64,000 nt of DNA, taken from contig NZ_RHNW01000001.1 of assembly GCF_003946045.1 (NCBI RefSeq), positions 248,001 through 312,000 of the forward strand, in the 5' to 3' direction. A model generated the notes under the pieces. It searched no databases. It was not told the DNA's origin and saw only the letters and a list, made by a program, of their open reading frames with translations. Source of the DNA: Levilactobacillus mulengensis. GTDB taxonomy: Bacteria; Bacillota; Bacilli; Lactobacillales; Lactobacillaceae. Shown in pieces: positions 1-8,938 of this stretch (positions within the stretch are counted from its first letter, which is position 1; each line of letters begins with the position of its first letter). The position numbers and the translations under genes were made by a program.

Positions 1-1
1 T

Positions 2-580
2 CTGGAAACCGGGCACGGGAGCCAGTACGAACTGGGTCAAGCCGTCGCCCGCGTTCACCGGGTCACGGCCCCGAAGTTTGGCTTTGACCAGGACAACCTC
101 GTCGGCAAGCTCCCCAAGCACAATGATTGGCAAACGGATTGGACGACCTTTTATCTCCAACAACGCCTCGATCCGTTGGTGAAACGGGCACAGACCCATC
201 ACCTGTGGAACGACCAGCGCCAGGTCGCTTACGACCGGGTCCGTCAACACATCATCACCGAGAATCAGGACCGGCAAATCACGCCATCCCTGTTACACGG
301 CGACTTGTGGTCGGGCAACTACCTGTTTACCGCCGATGGCACCCCCACGCTGATCGACCCCGACGTTTTATACGGTGACCGCGAGTTTGATATCGCCATG
401 ACCACCATCTTTGGTGGCTTCTCCGCCGACTTCTACCGCGGCTACACGGATGCCTACCCGTTTACGCCGGGGTATACGGACCGGTTGGCACACTACCAGC
501 TGTATTACTTGTTGGCACATTTGAATTTGTTTGGAGAAACGTACGGTGGCGCGGTCGATGAAGTTCTTTCACGGGGATAA
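2..580 (+). CDS. Fructosamine/ketosamine-3-kinase family protein, 5' end cut by window
   Basis: The reading frame is open from the first bases of the window, so the N-terminal part is missing; 192 residues are visible. The C-terminal lobe carries the aminoglycoside-phosphotransferase-like catalytic loop LLHGDLWSGNYLF, followed by LIDPDVLYGDREFDIAM, which fits the Brenner loop and metal-binding Asp of fructosamine kinases. Such proteins phosphorylate the sugar of Amadori adducts on glycated proteins or small amines, leading to deglycation. The gene ends in a very strong terminator, so it is the last gene of its transcript. An ordinary APH-fold kinase with another substrate is the alternative; the family call is good, the substrate is inferred. 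Confidence 0.8.
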   Translation: METGHGSQYELGQAVARVHRVTAPKFGFDQDNLVGKLPKHNDWQTDWTTFYLQQRLDPLVKRAQTHHLWNDQRQVAYDRVRQHIITENQDRQITPSLLHGDLWSGNYLFTADGTPTLIDPDVLYGDREFDIAMTTIFGGFSADFYRGYTDAYPFTPGYTDRLAHYQLYYLLAHLNLFGETYGGAVDEVLSRG

Positions 581-612
581 AGAGGCCGGGACATCACTCG
601 GTTTCTATCGAA

Positions 613-657
613 AACAGGAAGAAAATTCTCGACTTGAGAATTTTCTTCCTGTTTTTT
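613..657 (+). terminator. Rho-independent terminator after the fructosamine kinase gene
   Basis: An 18-bp perfect inverted repeat (613-630 with 636-653) around the loop GACTT is followed by a T run. It is symmetrical enough to act on both strands, so it may also end the minus-strand gene at 732-1088. Confidence 0.9.
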
Positions 658-731
658 GTCCATAACTTGCTGAATTCAAAATGTAAAAACAACTAGCGCC
701 ACGCGTAACTGACGATGATTCATTGTCGATG

Positions 732-1088
732 TCATTCTTTTAGCTTGAAATTGAGGGTCCACACAATTAATGCCAAAAATAATATCAGTAGAATAAAAAT
801 TCCTAGTCCCTGTGCCATCAAAAGAATCAGAATAGACACGACCAATGCCATTAGCACACACCAATTAGTTATTTTCTCAGATATTTGAAAACCCAGCCAC
901 AAGTTAATTAATATAAGGACCATCAGCACGACTTCTAACCACAGAAGTAAATCCGCCCAAATAAATGATGGCTCAACTGTTTCAACCGTATTAACTTCTG
1001 CATCGGCGTTTACCAGGTACCATAATCCCAAATAAATGGTTATCAGTGAAGCTAATATTCTTAATCCAATCGTTACTGCTTTTTTCAT
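732..1088 (-). CDS. Small multi-pass membrane protein, unknown function
   Basis: The protein is 118 residues and not recognised. Hydrophobicity suggests four membrane segments at about residues 8-25, 44-66, 75-91 and 94-112, with a short charged C-terminal tail (NFKLKE). Just after the first segment lies an acidic stretch (DAEVNTVETVE) predicted to face outside. A GGGGGA box lies about 10 nt before the ATG. It stands alone between a fructosamine kinase gene and a HAD phosphatase gene and shares no obvious operon with either. No function can be proposed from sequence alone. Confidence 0.6.
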   Translation of the reverse strand: MKKAVTIGLRILASLITIYLGLWYLVNADAEVNTVETVEPSFIWADLLLWLEVVLMVLILINLWLGFQISEKITNWCVLMALVVSILILLMAQGLGIFILLILFLALIVWTLNFKLKE

Positions 1089-1226
1089 CGGACGCTCTTC
1101 CCCCTACGAACAACTTTTTTACCTGATAGCTGTAGGATAACGTAAACGATTCCTGAAATTTCCAACTAGCCCATGCGAGAATACACTATGAGCGTTTGAC
1201 TTAACCTATTTTAAGGTTGTTTGTCG

Positions 1227-1871
1227 CTATTCTTCCGTTAACCAATCCTGCAGCTCAGCGTAACGAATCACGCGAATCTCTGGTTGGCTCTCATCAACAA
1301 TCAAGTGCTCGGGGTCAAATAAGGCGCCCGCCATCCCCGCGCGGTGGCCCGCTTGGACATCCAGGTTACGGTCGCCAATCATCAGCGCATCCTCACGCTG
1401 AACGTCGTACTGCTTGGACAGGGCAATCAGACTGGTTGGGTCTGGCTTCCTAGGATAATCATCGTCGGCCGTGACGGCACCGGTAAAGTATTGCGCCAAA
1501 TTCAACTGTGACAGCCGGTCCATCGCGTGATGATCCCGGTGCGTCAGCAAGAAGTTCCGGCCGCCCGCAGCAACGTTGGCCGCTAAGACCTCGGCGACAC
1601 CAGCAAACGCTGGCGCATCCTTCAGTCGTGGCGCCGCTTCTTGCTGGTAAACCTTTGCCAAGCGCTCACGATTCAACCGAAATTCGGCGGTAAACCGTTG
1701 GAGGGCATTGCCCAGGCTGTGTTGGCGCATCGCCTTGTAAATCTCATCCTCGTCCAATTCAAAGTTATTGACGCCACAAGCCTCCAACGCGTCACAAAAC
1801 GCCGCGACCATTCCCGGATAGGTATCCACGAGGGTGCCATCGAAGTCCCAAAATAATTGTTGATAGCGCAT
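1227..1871 (-). CDS. HAD-superfamily hydrolase, phosphoglycolate-phosphatase-like
   Basis: This 214-residue haloacid dehalogenase-type phosphatase has all four HAD motifs: FWDFDGTLVDT with nucleophile Asp9 and acid Asp11, LLTHRD as motif II, the RKPDP lysine as motif III, and MIGDRNLD as the Mg2+-binding motif IV. A helical cap domain sits between motifs I and II (about residues 18-85), as in subclass IA enzymes of the Gph/PgmB type. The substrate is likely a small phosphorylated metabolite and cannot be told from sequence. The start follows an AGGAGG box, and a terminator hairpin directly upstream separates the gene from the rel-dtd transcript, so it is probably transcribed on its own. Confidence 0.85.
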   Translation of the reverse strand: MRYQQLFWDFDGTLVDTYPGMVAAFCDALEACGVNNFELDEDEIYKAMRQHSLGNALQRFTAEFRLNRERLAKVYQQEAAPRLKDAPAFAGVAEVLAANVAAGGRNFLLTHRDHHAMDRLSQLNLAQYFTGAVTADDDYPRKPDPTSLIALSKQYDVQREDALMIGDRNLDVQAGHRAGMAGALFDPEHLIVDESQPEIRVIRYAELQDWLTEE

Positions 1872-1888
1872 GCCGGTTCCTCCTTTAG

Positions 1889-1924
1889 AAAACGGCTAGT
1901 TTCTGTTGAGAAGCTAGCCGTTTT
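1889..1924 (-). terminator. Terminator hairpin just upstream of the HAD gene
   Basis: An 11-bp inverted repeat AAAACGGCTAG (1889-1899) with CTAGCCGTTTT (1914-1924) gives T runs on both strands. On the minus strand it would end transcripts coming from rel-dtd, immediately before the HAD ribosome binding site. Confidence 0.7.
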
Positions 1925-1980
1925 TGTGTTTTATTGATTTTGTTTTGTCGATTTGAAAATATTTCTGTGATATGCGAGGC

Positions 1981-2139
1981 AGTTAAATTTAACTGAACCC
2001 CGCTTGCTTTAGACCATTCAATTTGTTCTTCGCGGAACAATCCTGGTCCTGGCGGCCTCTGAAACGTGCTACACGAGCCAGACTCCTGCGCTTAACCCGG
2101 CTAAGAAAATATCCCAAATTCGGGGATATTCCCTTAGCC
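1981..2139. other. Structured intergenic block: palindrome plus three consecutive hairpins
   Basis: The 300 bases between dtd and the HAD gene hold no gene but are densely structured. There is a 14-bp perfect palindrome AGTTAAATTTAACT (1981-1994). Three hairpins follow almost without gaps. The first pairs GACCA with TGGTC and TTGTTC with GAACAA (2012-2048). The second pairs CTGGC with GCCAG and CGTG with CACG (2049-2081). The third pairs GGCTAAG with CTTAGCC and AATATCCC with GGGATATT (2099-2139). Read on the minus strand this would be the 3' untranslated region of the rel-dtd mRNA. It does not resemble the dispersed repeats elsewhere in the window. It may be a small RNA or a processed 3' UTR; function unknown. 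Confidence 0.5.
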
Positions 2140-2177
2140 ACGTTAATGCTCAGAGTCTAACCGGCTCGCTCCGCACT

Positions 2178-2624
2178 CTACTTCTCGTCCGTATCAAACC
2201 AAATCGTGACTGGTCCGTCGTTGATGAGGGCGACGCGCATGTTGGCGCCGAAGACCCCCGTCTCCACGTGACGGCCCGTTGCGGCGAGTTTCTCATTGAA
2301 TTCATCGTAGATTTTTTCCGCGTGGGCGGGGTCGCCGGCGTCGACGAAGCTTGGCCGGTTGCCCTTCTTGGTGTTGGCGTACAACGTGAACTGGGAGACG
2401 GACAGGATGCTGCCATCCACGTCCTCGATGCTCTTGTTCATCTTGCCGTCTTCATCCTCGAAGACCCGTAGCTTAGTGATCTTGTGAACCAGGTAATCGA
2501 CCTGTTCGCTGGTGTCGCTATCTTCTGCGCCCACCAGTAACAGATATCCCTGAGCAATGGACCCCTTCACGTCGCCTTCGACTAACACACTTGACTGTCT
2601 AACTCGTTGCAATAAAACGCGCAT
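2178..2624 (-). CDS. dtd: D-aminoacyl-tRNA deacylase
   Basis: This cytoplasmic proofreading enzyme hydrolyses D-aminoacyl-tRNAs and glycyl-tRNA(Ala). The 148-residue length is typical for Dtd. Both active-site signatures are present: SVSQFTLYA (residues about 77-85) and the Gly-cisPro motif [10 protein letters not shown] near the C-terminus, which gives the enzyme its chirality. It follows rel by 14 nt on the same strand, an order common in Firmicutes, so both are probably on one mRNA. The ATG is preceded by AAGGGTCAAACG, a modest ribosome binding site. The call is secure. Confidence 0.97.
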   Translation of the reverse strand: MRVLLQRVRQSSVLVEGDVKGSIAQGYLLLVGAEDSDTSEQVDYLVHKITKLRVFEDEDGKMNKSIEDVDGSILSVSQFTLYANTKKGNRPSFVDAGDPAHAEKIYDEFNEKLAATGRHVETGVFGANMRVALINDGPVTIWFDTDEK

Positions 2625-2638
2625 CGTTTGACCCTTCC

Positions 2639-4873
2639 TTAGTGGAACGCCCGCTTGACCACGTAGACGTCCGGAATATTTTTGATATTGTCCAAGATTC
2701 GCTGAAGCTCAAGCTGGTTTCGCGTCCCCAAGCTGATGGAAATGGTGGCCATCTTATTGTGGTCGACCTTCCCGTTGATGGACGTCAGGTACTTGGTATT
2801 GTTGTTAATCGTCCGTAACACATCGTTTAACAGCCCGTTACGGTTGTAACCTTGGACTTCAATGTCGGCGTTGTAATTGGTCTTGTCGCCGGCCTTGTTG
2901 CCCCAGCGCACGTCGACCAGCCGTTCACCATTCTGCTCAGCGTTCTTGACGTTTGGGCAATCCTGCCGGTGCACGGAGACCCCGCGGCCCTTAGTGATGT
3001 ACCCCACAATGTCGTCGCCAGGCACGGGAGAACAACAGTGACTCAACCGAATCAACAGGTTATCCACGCCTTCAATGACCACGCCGTCGGAGTCCTTGGC
3101 CTTCTTCCGATCCTTCTTTTCACTATCAGGATCGTTCTTAATGGTCTGGTGCTCCTCCAGCAATTCCCGTTCCTCTTGCCGACGCCGCTCGTCTTCTTCT
3201 GCCTGCCGCACGCCCTCAGTCAAGCGGTTGGCAACCCCGCGAGGTTGTAAATCGCCAAACCCAATGGCGGCTAACAGGTCATCCGCGTGCTGGTAGTGCA
3301 TCTTAGCGGTAACCTTGTCCAGGTTTTCCTTACTCATCAAGCCCTTTGGCTCGTAACCCAGGTCGCGAATCGTCCGCTCCACGGCGTCCTGGCCGGAGAC
3401 AATATTTTGCTCCCGGTCGGCGGCTCTGAAGAACTGCTTGATCTTGTTGCGGGCCCGCCGCGTTGAGACCAGCTTGACCCAGTCCCGGCTAGGACCGGCC
3501 GAGCTGCTGGACGTGCGGATGTCCACGATGTCCCCATTTTTAATTTCGTAGTTCAAAGGCACAATCTTGCCGTTGATGGTGGCGCCGGTCGTGTGGTGCC
3601 CAACCTCGGTGTGGATGGCGTAGGCCATATCCAATGGTCCCGCCCCCTTAGGCAGCTCCAACACGTCGCCCTTAGGGGTAAACGCATAGACGTGGTCGCC
3701 AAAGAGTTCGCCCTTGACACTGTCCATGAAGTCGGAGGCGTCATCGGTATCTTCTTGCAGTTCGATAATGTGCTTGAACAAGTTCAGTTTGTCACCAGAA
3801 TTGGTCTCTTGAACCTTGTCCGTGACCCCTTCCTTGTAAGCCCAGTGGGCCGCAACCCCGTATTCGGCCACGGCGTGCATTTCCTTAGTCCGAATCTGGA
3901 CTTCCAGCGGCTTACCCTCGGGCCCAATCACCGTGGTATGCAGAGATTGGTACATGTTGGCCTTAGGCATCGCAATGTAGTCCTTGAACCGGCCGGGCAT
4001 TGGCTTCCACTGGGAGTGAATGGCCCCCAGCACGGCATAACAGTCCTTAATGGTATCGACGATGACCCGAATGGCCAGCAAGTCATAGATTTGGCTAAAT
4101 TGCTTGTGCTGGTCCTTCATCTTCCGGTAGACGGAGTAGATATGCTTCGGTCGACCGTAGATTTCGGGCGTCATTTTCAGATCCTTGATGGAGTCCTGAA
4201 TATCCTTGATGGCCCCAGCAATGTACTGTTCCCGCTGGTCCCGCCGTGAATTCATCAGGTGGACGATGCGGTAATACTGTTGCGGGTTCAGGTACCGCAG
4301 TGAGATATCTTCAAGCTCCCACTTGATGGTACTGATCCCCAACCGGTCAGCCAGTGGCGCGTAAATTTCCAGCGTTTCATTAGCGATTCGCCGTTGCTTG
4401 TCTGGGCGCAGGTGTTCCAGCGTCCGCATGTTATGCAGCCGATCGGCCAGTTTGACGATCATGACCCGAATATCCTTGGACATGGCCAACAGGAGTTTTC
4501 GGTGATTTTCTGCCAACTGTTCTCGGTTAGACTTGTATTTAATTTTCCCCAGCTTGGTGACGCCGTCAACGATCAACGCCACGTCATCGCCAAATAGCTC
4601 CTGGACGTCACTCAAGGTGACCCCGGTGTCTTCCACAACATCATGCAGGAAGCCGGCCGAAACCGTTTCGGGATCCATGTTCAGGTCGGCTAAAATTCCC
4701 GCAACCTGAATGGGATGCATAATGTAGGGTTCGCCAGACTGACGTGTTTGATCCTTGTGCGCAACCGTCGCAAACTGGCAGGCTTTAACCACCATTTCAA
4801 CGTGTTCCGCATTCATATATTTACCGACTCTGGCAATTACTTCTTTAGCCGTCCAGACACGTTCTTTGGTCAT
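2639..4873 (-). CDS. rel: Bifunctional (p)ppGpp synthetase/hydrolase, Rel/Rsh family
   Basis: This long stringent-response enzyme (744 residues) makes and degrades (p)ppGpp on the ribosome. The HD hydrolase domain has HDVVEDT at residues 77-83. The synthetase domain has [14 protein letters not shown] and YQSLHTTV, with the acidic/basic features of a bifunctional manganese-type Rel. A TGS domain ([14 protein letters not shown]), a helical/zinc-finger region with HCCSPVPGD and a C-terminal ACT domain follow. I start at the ATG at 4873 (MTKERVW), behind AAGGGTGG; the frame extends 22 codons upstream without a good ribosome binding site. It lies between a small membrane-protein gene and dtd. The promoter is probably the one at 5327-5355. 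Confidence 0.96.
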   Translation of the reverse strand: MTKERVWTAKEVIARVGKYMNAEHVEMVVKACQFATVAHKDQTRQSGEPYIMHPIQVAGILADLNMDPETVSAGFLHDVVEDTGVTLSDVQELFGDDVALIVDGVTKLGKIKYKSNREQLAENHRKLLLAMSKDIRVMIVKLADRLHNMRTLEHLRPDKQRRIANETLEIYAPLADRLGISTIKWELEDISLRYLNPQQYYRIVHLMNSRRDQREQYIAGAIKDIQDSIKDLKMTPEIYGRPKHIYSVYRKMKDQHKQFSQIYDLLAIRVIVDTIKDCYAVLGAIHSQWKPMPGRFKDYIAMPKANMYQSLHTTVIGPEGKPLEVQIRTKEMHAVAEYGVAAHWAYKEGVTDKVQETNSGDKLNLFKHIIELQEDTDDASDFMDSVKGELFGDHVYAFTPKGDVLELPKGAGPLDMAYAIHTEVGHHTTGATINGKIVPLNYEIKNGDIVDIRTSSSSAGPSRDWVKLVSTRRARNKIKQFFRAADREQNIVSGQDAVERTIRDLGYEPKGLMSKENLDKVTAKMHYQHADDLLAAIGFGDLQPRGVANRLTEGVRQAEEDERRRQEERELLEEHQTIKNDPDSEKKDRKKAKDSDGVVIEGVDNLLIRLSHCCSPVPGDDIVGYITKGRGVSVHRQDCPNVKNAEQNGERLVDVRWGNKAGDKTNYNADIEVQGYNRNGLLNDVLRTINNNTKYLTSINGKVDHNKMATISISLGTRNQLELQRILDNIKNIPDVYVVKRAFH

Positions 4874-4960
4874 ATGGACGCCACCACCCTTAGTTTTATA
4901 AAATTGTCTGTGCTGACACGACATTGTGCGGTCAGTCACAGGTCATTTTGAACGGTTCAG

Positions 4961-5302
4961 TTATTTCGATTCAGTCTTGGCCTGCGTTAAGCCGTATGCC
5001 AAGTAGGAGATGCACAGGTAAACAATCGCAAAGTAACGGGTGTAGCGTGGCAAGAACCACAGCGAGCCCGCTAAATAAATGAGTGGCCAAATCAACAGCC
5101 ACCACCCTGGTTGGGTCTTGCGATAGATCAGGCGACCTAAAATAATCGCCAAACAGCCATTAATAATCACCAGTAACCCGCCGAAGCGCATAACGGGGCT
5201 AATCCCGATCCCCGTGGCCAATGCTGGCAACGCCAACCCCATCACGATGGCGACCAGCCAGTAACGCCAGCCAATCCGTTCTAAAAATGCCATCTCGTTC
5301 AC
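4961..5302 (-). CDS. Small membrane protein upstream of rel
   Basis: The product is about 113 residues with four predicted membrane segments (about 13-31, 38-56, 66-80 and 87-105) and short charged loops (YRKTQPG). I do not recognise a family. Two starts are possible behind the AAGAGAGATGG box: GTG at 5302 or ATG at 5293 (110 residues); the first codons alone do not settle it. It is the first gene after a promoter-like sequence and lies 87 nt upstream of rel, so it probably heads the rel-dtd transcript. Whether it has anything to do with the stringent response is unknown. Confidence 0.65.
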   Translation of the reverse strand: MNEMAFLERIGWRYWLVAIVMGLALPALATGIGISPVMRFGGLLVIINGCLAIILGRLIYRKTQPGWWLLIWPLIYLAGSLWFLPRYTRYFAIVYLCISYLAYGLTQAKTESK

Positions 5303-5326
5303 CCATCTCTCTTAATAATTGCAACT

Positions 5327-5355
5327 ATTTTAGCATGTTTCAGGGAAGATTTCAC
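5327..5355 (-). promoter_or_regulatory. Candidate promoter of the membrane protein-rel-dtd unit
   Basis: On the minus strand GTGAAA, a 17-bp spacer and TAAAAT lie about 25 nt upstream of the first gene. There is no terminator between rsmE and this site, so read-through from prmA-rsmE is also possible. Confidence 0.45.
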
Positions 5356-5388
5356 CCTGTTACCCGTTATCCGAGTGAATTTGTCCGA

Positions 5389-6147
5389 TTAACTGTGACT
5401 ACCTTGCTGTAACTCCAAGACCATGGAAACCGCCGACAGGAAATACAGCGGGGCCGTTTCCGTGCGAAGAATCCGTGGGCCTAAGCCCACCAGCGTGGCG
5501 TTTAGGTCCTGCGCCTGGGCAACTTCGGCTGGGCTGATGCCACCCTCGGGGCCAAAGACAGCGACCACGCGTTGGCCGGAAGTCAGGGCTTGGAGCTGCT
5601 GGTTTAACGCGCTCTGTTCACCCTGCTTAGCTGATTCCTCGTACGCCACTAATGCCACGTCGTGTGGTGTTTCCAAGGCTGTCCGCAGGTTGGGGGCGTA
5701 GCTGACGTCTGGCCGGCGTAACCGGTGTGCCTGTTCCGCGGCGCCATGGGCAATCTTCGTTAAGCGGGCTAACTTTTTGGCGACCTTGTTGGGCTGCCAC
5801 TTGGCAACCGACCAGTCCGCGGCATAGAAAATCACGTGGTCCACGCCCAATTCGGTAGCCTTTTGGGTGATCCATTCGGCCTTTTCCTGCTTGGGCAGGC
5901 CACAGATAATCGTGACGCCCACGGGCAGTTCGACCGCTGGTGTTGGGACGGCAGTCAATTTGACCGTCGCCGCATCCCCGGTCACCGCCAGGAGTTGGCC
6001 GTGAAACAGGTGGGCCGTATCGTCCACGAACTCCGCTTCGGCACCAACCTCAGCGCGTAGGACCGTGACCCAGTGGTGATAGATGGCCGGTGAGAGGGTA
6101 ATTTGTTCGCCATCCTGACTAGTTGCTTCCAAGAAATACCGTTGCAT
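5389..6147 (-). CDS. rsmE: 16S rRNA (uracil1498-N3)-methyltransferase
   Basis: This SPOUT-class methyltransferase modifies U1498 of 16S rRNA in the assembled 30S subunit. At 252 residues it has the normal length. The N-terminal PUA-like domain (MQRYFLEA) is followed by the trefoil-knot SAM-binding motifs VFGPEGGISPAEV and LGPRILRTETAPLYFLSAV. The ATG is only 2 nt after the prmA stop, with the ribosome binding site CGGAGGATGAC inside the prmA end, which indicates translational coupling. The prmA-rsmE pair is a conserved arrangement in Firmicutes. Secure call. Confidence 0.96.
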   Translation of the reverse strand: MQRYFLEATSQDGEQITLSPAIYHHWVTVLRAEVGAEAEFVDDTAHLFHGQLLAVTGDAATVKLTAVPTPAVELPVGVTIICGLPKQEKAEWITQKATELGVDHVIFYAADWSVAKWQPNKVAKKLARLTKIAHGAAEQAHRLRRPDVSYAPNLRTALETPHDVALVAYEESAKQGEQSALNQQLQALTSGQRVVAVFGPEGGISPAEVAQAQDLNATLVGLGPRILRTETAPLYFLSAVSMVLELQQGSHS

Positions 6148-6149
6148 AC

Positions 6150-7100
6150 TTAGTCATCCTCCGTTGGTTTATGGGCGATTACCCCGCGCCAGTCCTTCAT
6201 TTGCAGGATGTTGTCGATGATGAAACCCTGCTTCTTCTGGGCGGCCACAACTTCGTCCAACTTGTCGGCGATGATGCCGGACGTCAGGAAGTAACCCCCA
6301 TCATGCAGGTTTTCCCAAGCTTGGGGAATCAGTGGCAAGATGATTTCGGCCAGAATGTTGGCCACTACTAGATCAACTGGCTGATGAATCCCATTCAACA
6401 GGTCGTTGGGCTTAGCCACGATGTCCGTTGCGACGGGGTTGAGGTCCAAGTTGGTCTTGGCGGAACGAACGGCCACGTCATCGAGGTCAAAGGCCGTGAT
6501 GTCCTTAACGCCCAAGTACTTGGCCGCAATGCTCAGAACGCCTGAGCCGGTTCCCACGTCGTACATGGTCTCGCCGCCGCGAACCACCATTTCTAGGGCC
6601 GTCAGTGACAGCCGCGTGGTTGGGTGCGTCCCGGTCCCAAAGGCCATCCCTGGGTCCAAACGAATCACGTGTTCATCCGCCTGAACCGGTTGGTAATTTT
6701 CCCAGCTAGGGCTGACCGTCAAATAACGGGTGACCCGGACCGGGTGGTAATACTTCTGCCAGGCAGTCGCCCAGCTTTCGTCGTCCACGGCCTTGGTCGT
6801 AACCGTCCCGGGCGTGGGGTCCAAGCCAAACTTGGTCAGGTCACTGACCCGTTGCTTGATGGTTGGTAAAATTTCTGGCACAAAGATGGTTTCGGGATAG
6901 TAAGCGCTGATTTCCGCGCCAGACGTCCGGTGCGGAATCGTCGCGAGATCGACGACTTCCCCGTACTTGCCGGGCTTCAGGTTGGCAAAGTCGGCGGCGT
7001 CATCGATTTTCACGCCACTGGCCCCTGCTTCCTGTAAAATATTGCTAACGGCCTCAACGGCTTCGTTCGTGGTAATGACACTGACTTCGGTCCATTCCAT
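6150..7100 (-). CDS. prmA: Ribosomal protein L11 methyltransferase
   Basis: This SAM-dependent enzyme trimethylates ribosomal protein L11. The protein is 316 residues, the usual size. The PrmA signature [18 protein letters not shown] is followed by the class I SAM motif [15 protein letters not shown], the acidic FDLDDVAV motif and [13 protein letters not shown]. The N-terminal L11-recognition domain covers roughly residues 1-110. The start follows AAGGAGG at a 10-nt spacing. A dispersed multi-hairpin repeat fills most of the upstream region, so the prmA leader may contain that structure if transcription starts beyond it. Confidence 0.96.
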   Translation of the reverse strand: MEWTEVSVITTNEAVEAVSNILQEAGASGVKIDDAADFANLKPGKYGEVVDLATIPHRTSGAEISAYYPETIFVPEILPTIKQRVSDLTKFGLDPTPGTVTTKAVDDESWATAWQKYYHPVRVTRYLTVSPSWENYQPVQADEHVIRLDPGMAFGTGTHPTTRLSLTALEMVVRGGETMYDVGTGSGVLSIAAKYLGVKDITAFDLDDVAVRSAKTNLDLNPVATDIVAKPNDLLNGIHQPVDLVVANILAEIILPLIPQAWENLHDGGYFLTSGIIADKLDEVVAAQKKQGFIIDNILQMKDWRGVIAHKPTEDD

Positions 7101-7163
7101 GGGTAAATATCCTCCTTGAGGGTTTAATTTTCTATATATGATCTTTCACTATGCTTCCGGGCG

Positions 7164-7392
7164 GGTGAAAATGAGCCGACCTGCCCGTTCCCGACGGTGG
7201 GTTCAAGGTGCCCTGCTGTGGGGCCCGGCTCCAGCCTGTGAAACGGTCTTCCACCTCGGCTTGAAGCCTGGAAAATCGCCAGTCTCCAAGACCGTCCCAT
7301 GCTCTAACCTGAGAAAACACTCAGGTAAGACCATCGACACAGCTGGGCACCTTGACCCGCCTCTGGTCACTGACATGGTGGTCTCATTTTAT
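7164..7392 (+). repeat. Dispersed multi-hairpin repeat, family 1, copy A (full length)
   Basis: The outer ends are complementary (GAAAATGAG near 7169 with CTCATTTT at 7384-7391). The inner closing stem GGTGGGTTCAAGGTGCCC (7197-7214) pairs with GGGCACCTTGACCCGCC (7346-7362). Inside are further hairpins, including ACCTGAG with CTCAGGT. Constant motifs shared with the other family 1 copies are CGTTCCCG on the left, CTTCCACCTCG in the middle, ATCGACACAGCT, and GCCTCTGGTCACTGACAT on the right. It lies upstream of prmA. Several open frames pass through it, but they are by-products of the palindromes. Confidence 0.85.
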
Positions 7393-7530
7393 CGCGCCGT
7401 AACCGACGTGACAGCAATTATAATCTGCCAATTTTTATCGAACGGTCATGCAATAGCCCGTCACCTCAAAGCGCCAAATACGACTTACGCCTAGCGAGAT
7501 AAACGCGTTATCAGCCTTCGACGGAAAACC

Positions 7531-7605
7531 CATAGCAGGATCACCTTGACCCCGCCATCGAGAGCGGACTTCACCCGCGATTTTCACGCAGGTTGGTCAC
7601 CGGAA
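7531..7605 (-). repeat. Degenerate family 1 repeat end, inverted relative to copy A
   Basis: CCCATAGCAGG, CACCTTGACCCCGCC, an imperfect CGGGAACGGAC and GATTTTCACGCAGG occur in the same order as at the right ends of copies B and I. The rest of the element is not recognisable, so this looks like an eroded remnant. The remaining bases between prmA and 7734 hold no gene I can support. Confidence 0.5.
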
Positions 7606-7669
7606 AGAAGCTGACTCTTCAATTATAGAGGAGTCGGCTGTGAATTGCCAAAATTCAGGCCAAAGAAAA

Positions 7670-7701
7670 GAGCCGCGGGCAAATTTAATTGCCTGCGGCT
7701 C
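7670..7701 (-). terminator. Terminator of the small gene at 7734-8051
   Basis: A 13-bp stem (GAGCCGC and GGCAA arms, one G-T mismatch) has its T-rich tract (TTTTCTTT) on the minus strand, 33 nt after the stop codon. Confidence 0.8.
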
Positions 7702-7733
7702 ACCGCTAAAATTAAATAATTAACAAAACGGTC

Positions 7734-8051
7734 CTAGACCTTCTCGGTATCGCTCGGATGATCAGCGTGACGTTGCTCGCGCTGGGCAAGTTGCGTTTCC
7801 AAGTAATCTAACATATCCGCCTCGTTTTGAAACACGCGTGGATGCTTTTGTTTGTGCAACCGCAAATCAATCTCGTTGATTCGCTGGCGTCCGGTCCACG
7901 TGTGACCATAACGAATGATTACCCGATTATTGAGCGAATCTTGACCGAATTTAAACACGTAGACGCTCTCTGGCGCCATTAATGGCCGGATATACGACTT
8001 TTCGTAACGATAGTTATGTTGCCGTAAGAACTCTTTGGTCCGACTCAGCAT
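7734..8051 (-). CDS. Hypothetical small basic protein
   Basis: The product is 105 residues, soluble and strongly basic, with no membrane segment. The middle shows beta-strand-like repeats (SVYVFKFGQ, RVIIRYGHTW, INEIDLRLHKQK) and the tail is a charged helix rich in Gln and Arg. I do not recognise a family. The frame stays open three codons further to a GTG, but that GTG lies inside the AGGAGGTGATTACC ribosome binding site, so the ATG at 8051 is the real start. It is transcribed alone and ends in a clear terminator. Confidence 0.65.
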   Translation of the reverse strand: MLSRTKEFLRQHNYRYEKSYIRPLMAPESVYVFKFGQDSLNNRVIIRYGHTWTGRQRINEIDLRLHKQKHPRVFQNEADMLDYLETQLAQREQRHADHPSDTEKV

Positions 8052-8347
8052 GGTAATCACCTCCTAATTCATGACAATCTACTCAGCTTTTAACCGACTC
8101 TTAAGCCGGTTCGGTTGCCTACCCGTTTTAAAATGTATCAATAATTGATAATAGTTGATTTTTCACTAGATTGCAAGCAAAATGTCTGGCTTCCCAAACT
8201 TTTTTCACGGTCGATTACAGGAAATTTCACACATTTGGCAATCCGATTGAAACCACTTACATTGTTTATTGTACTATACTTTCAAGACCATTGGAACTAA
8301 CTAAATTGAAAAAACACGGCTCACTTTCGGGACGCGTTAATGTAAAC

Positions 8348-8746
8348 TTAGCAAGACTCACCCTTCATCGTGATTCCCTGGGCGAAGGCAGCCAATACGT
8401 CCTGGCCATTCGCAATTTGGACCGTGTTGTCCAGCATGGCATGCGCATCATCCTTGATGGAAACCTGACCGTTTTGATAATCCATGGCTACGCCCGTTTC
8501 CAGAAAAATCAGATCGTAGTCGGACGTCCAGAGATGAATCCCCTGGTCGTTGTGCAATTTAACCGGATAATCCTTGTCAGGCGCATCAATCACAATCAGG
8601 GTGAAGTTGGTGCCAATCGTACAGGCACCACCCTGCAGAGAATACTTGCCGCCACCATCATCCGTCAATAAAATCAAATTCTTTTGTGCCAACCCCTTAT
8701 GCTGCAGCAACGCAACCAGTGAGTCGCTTAATTGAATACTGGCCAT
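8348..8746 (-). CDS. Fe-S cluster biosynthesis (A-type/HesB-like) domain protein, divergent
   Basis: The 132-residue protein resembles the iron-sulphur biosynthesis domain proteins of lactobacilli: KNLILLTDDGGGKYSLQGGACTIG, then NFTLIVID and LETGVAMDY, in the order of the HesB/IscA fold. True A-type carriers hold iron with one internal Cys and a C-terminal Cys-X-Cys pair. Here only Cys42-type (ACTIG) and a last-residue Cys are visible, so a role as a classical cluster carrier is doubtful. No suf or isc genes lie nearby. The gene is alone, in opposite orientation to mscL. The family assignment is moderate, the function inferred. Confidence 0.6.
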   Translation of the reverse strand: MASIQLSDSLVALLQHKGLAQKNLILLTDDGGGKYSLQGGACTIGTNFTLIVIDAPDKDYPVKLHNDQGIHLWTSDYDLIFLETGVAMDYQNGQVSIKDDAHAMLDNTVQIANGQDVLAAFAQGITMKGESC

Positions 8747-8938
8747 TTTAAATCCCCCTTAATTTGAATCTATTTACTCTATAAGTCCATTTTACCGCAG
8801 CGCAACCGACCGCGCACCACCGAGCGCTTCGTTTCCGCTAGGTCATTAGTCGCTAAACGTTTTAGCCCCAGCGTTTTGGTTGCAATTTTCACCCAAATCA
8901 TTAAAAATAGAAGACAAAACCTTTAGGAGGAATCGCTC

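Noticed and set aside
2012-2139. The post-dtd hairpin block as a T-box leader
   Set aside because: No antiterminator motif of the AGGGTGGNACCGCG type was found and the downstream gene is a phosphatase, not an amino acid or tRNA synthetase gene.
3593-4249. A 218-codon open frame on the plus strand opposite rel
   Set aside because: It is antisense to a conserved enzyme, has no ribosome binding site, and its protein shows no domain. High-GC coding DNA often leaves such open frames on the other strand. The same applies to the 206-codon frame at 51860-52480 opposite the tRNA methyltransferase gene.
7400-7450. A TATAAT sequence near 7420 as promoter of prmA
   Set aside because: No -35 box at 16-18 bp on the minus strand. 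It may still be real, but the evidence is too thin to list.
7138-7494. Open frames passing through repeat copies (7138-7494, 10808-11107, 35643-36044, 52609-52809, 53899-54126)
   Set aside because: Those within repeats appear on both strands and in several frames, have no consistent protein sequence between copies, and break in other copies. The repeat is selected for folding, not coding.
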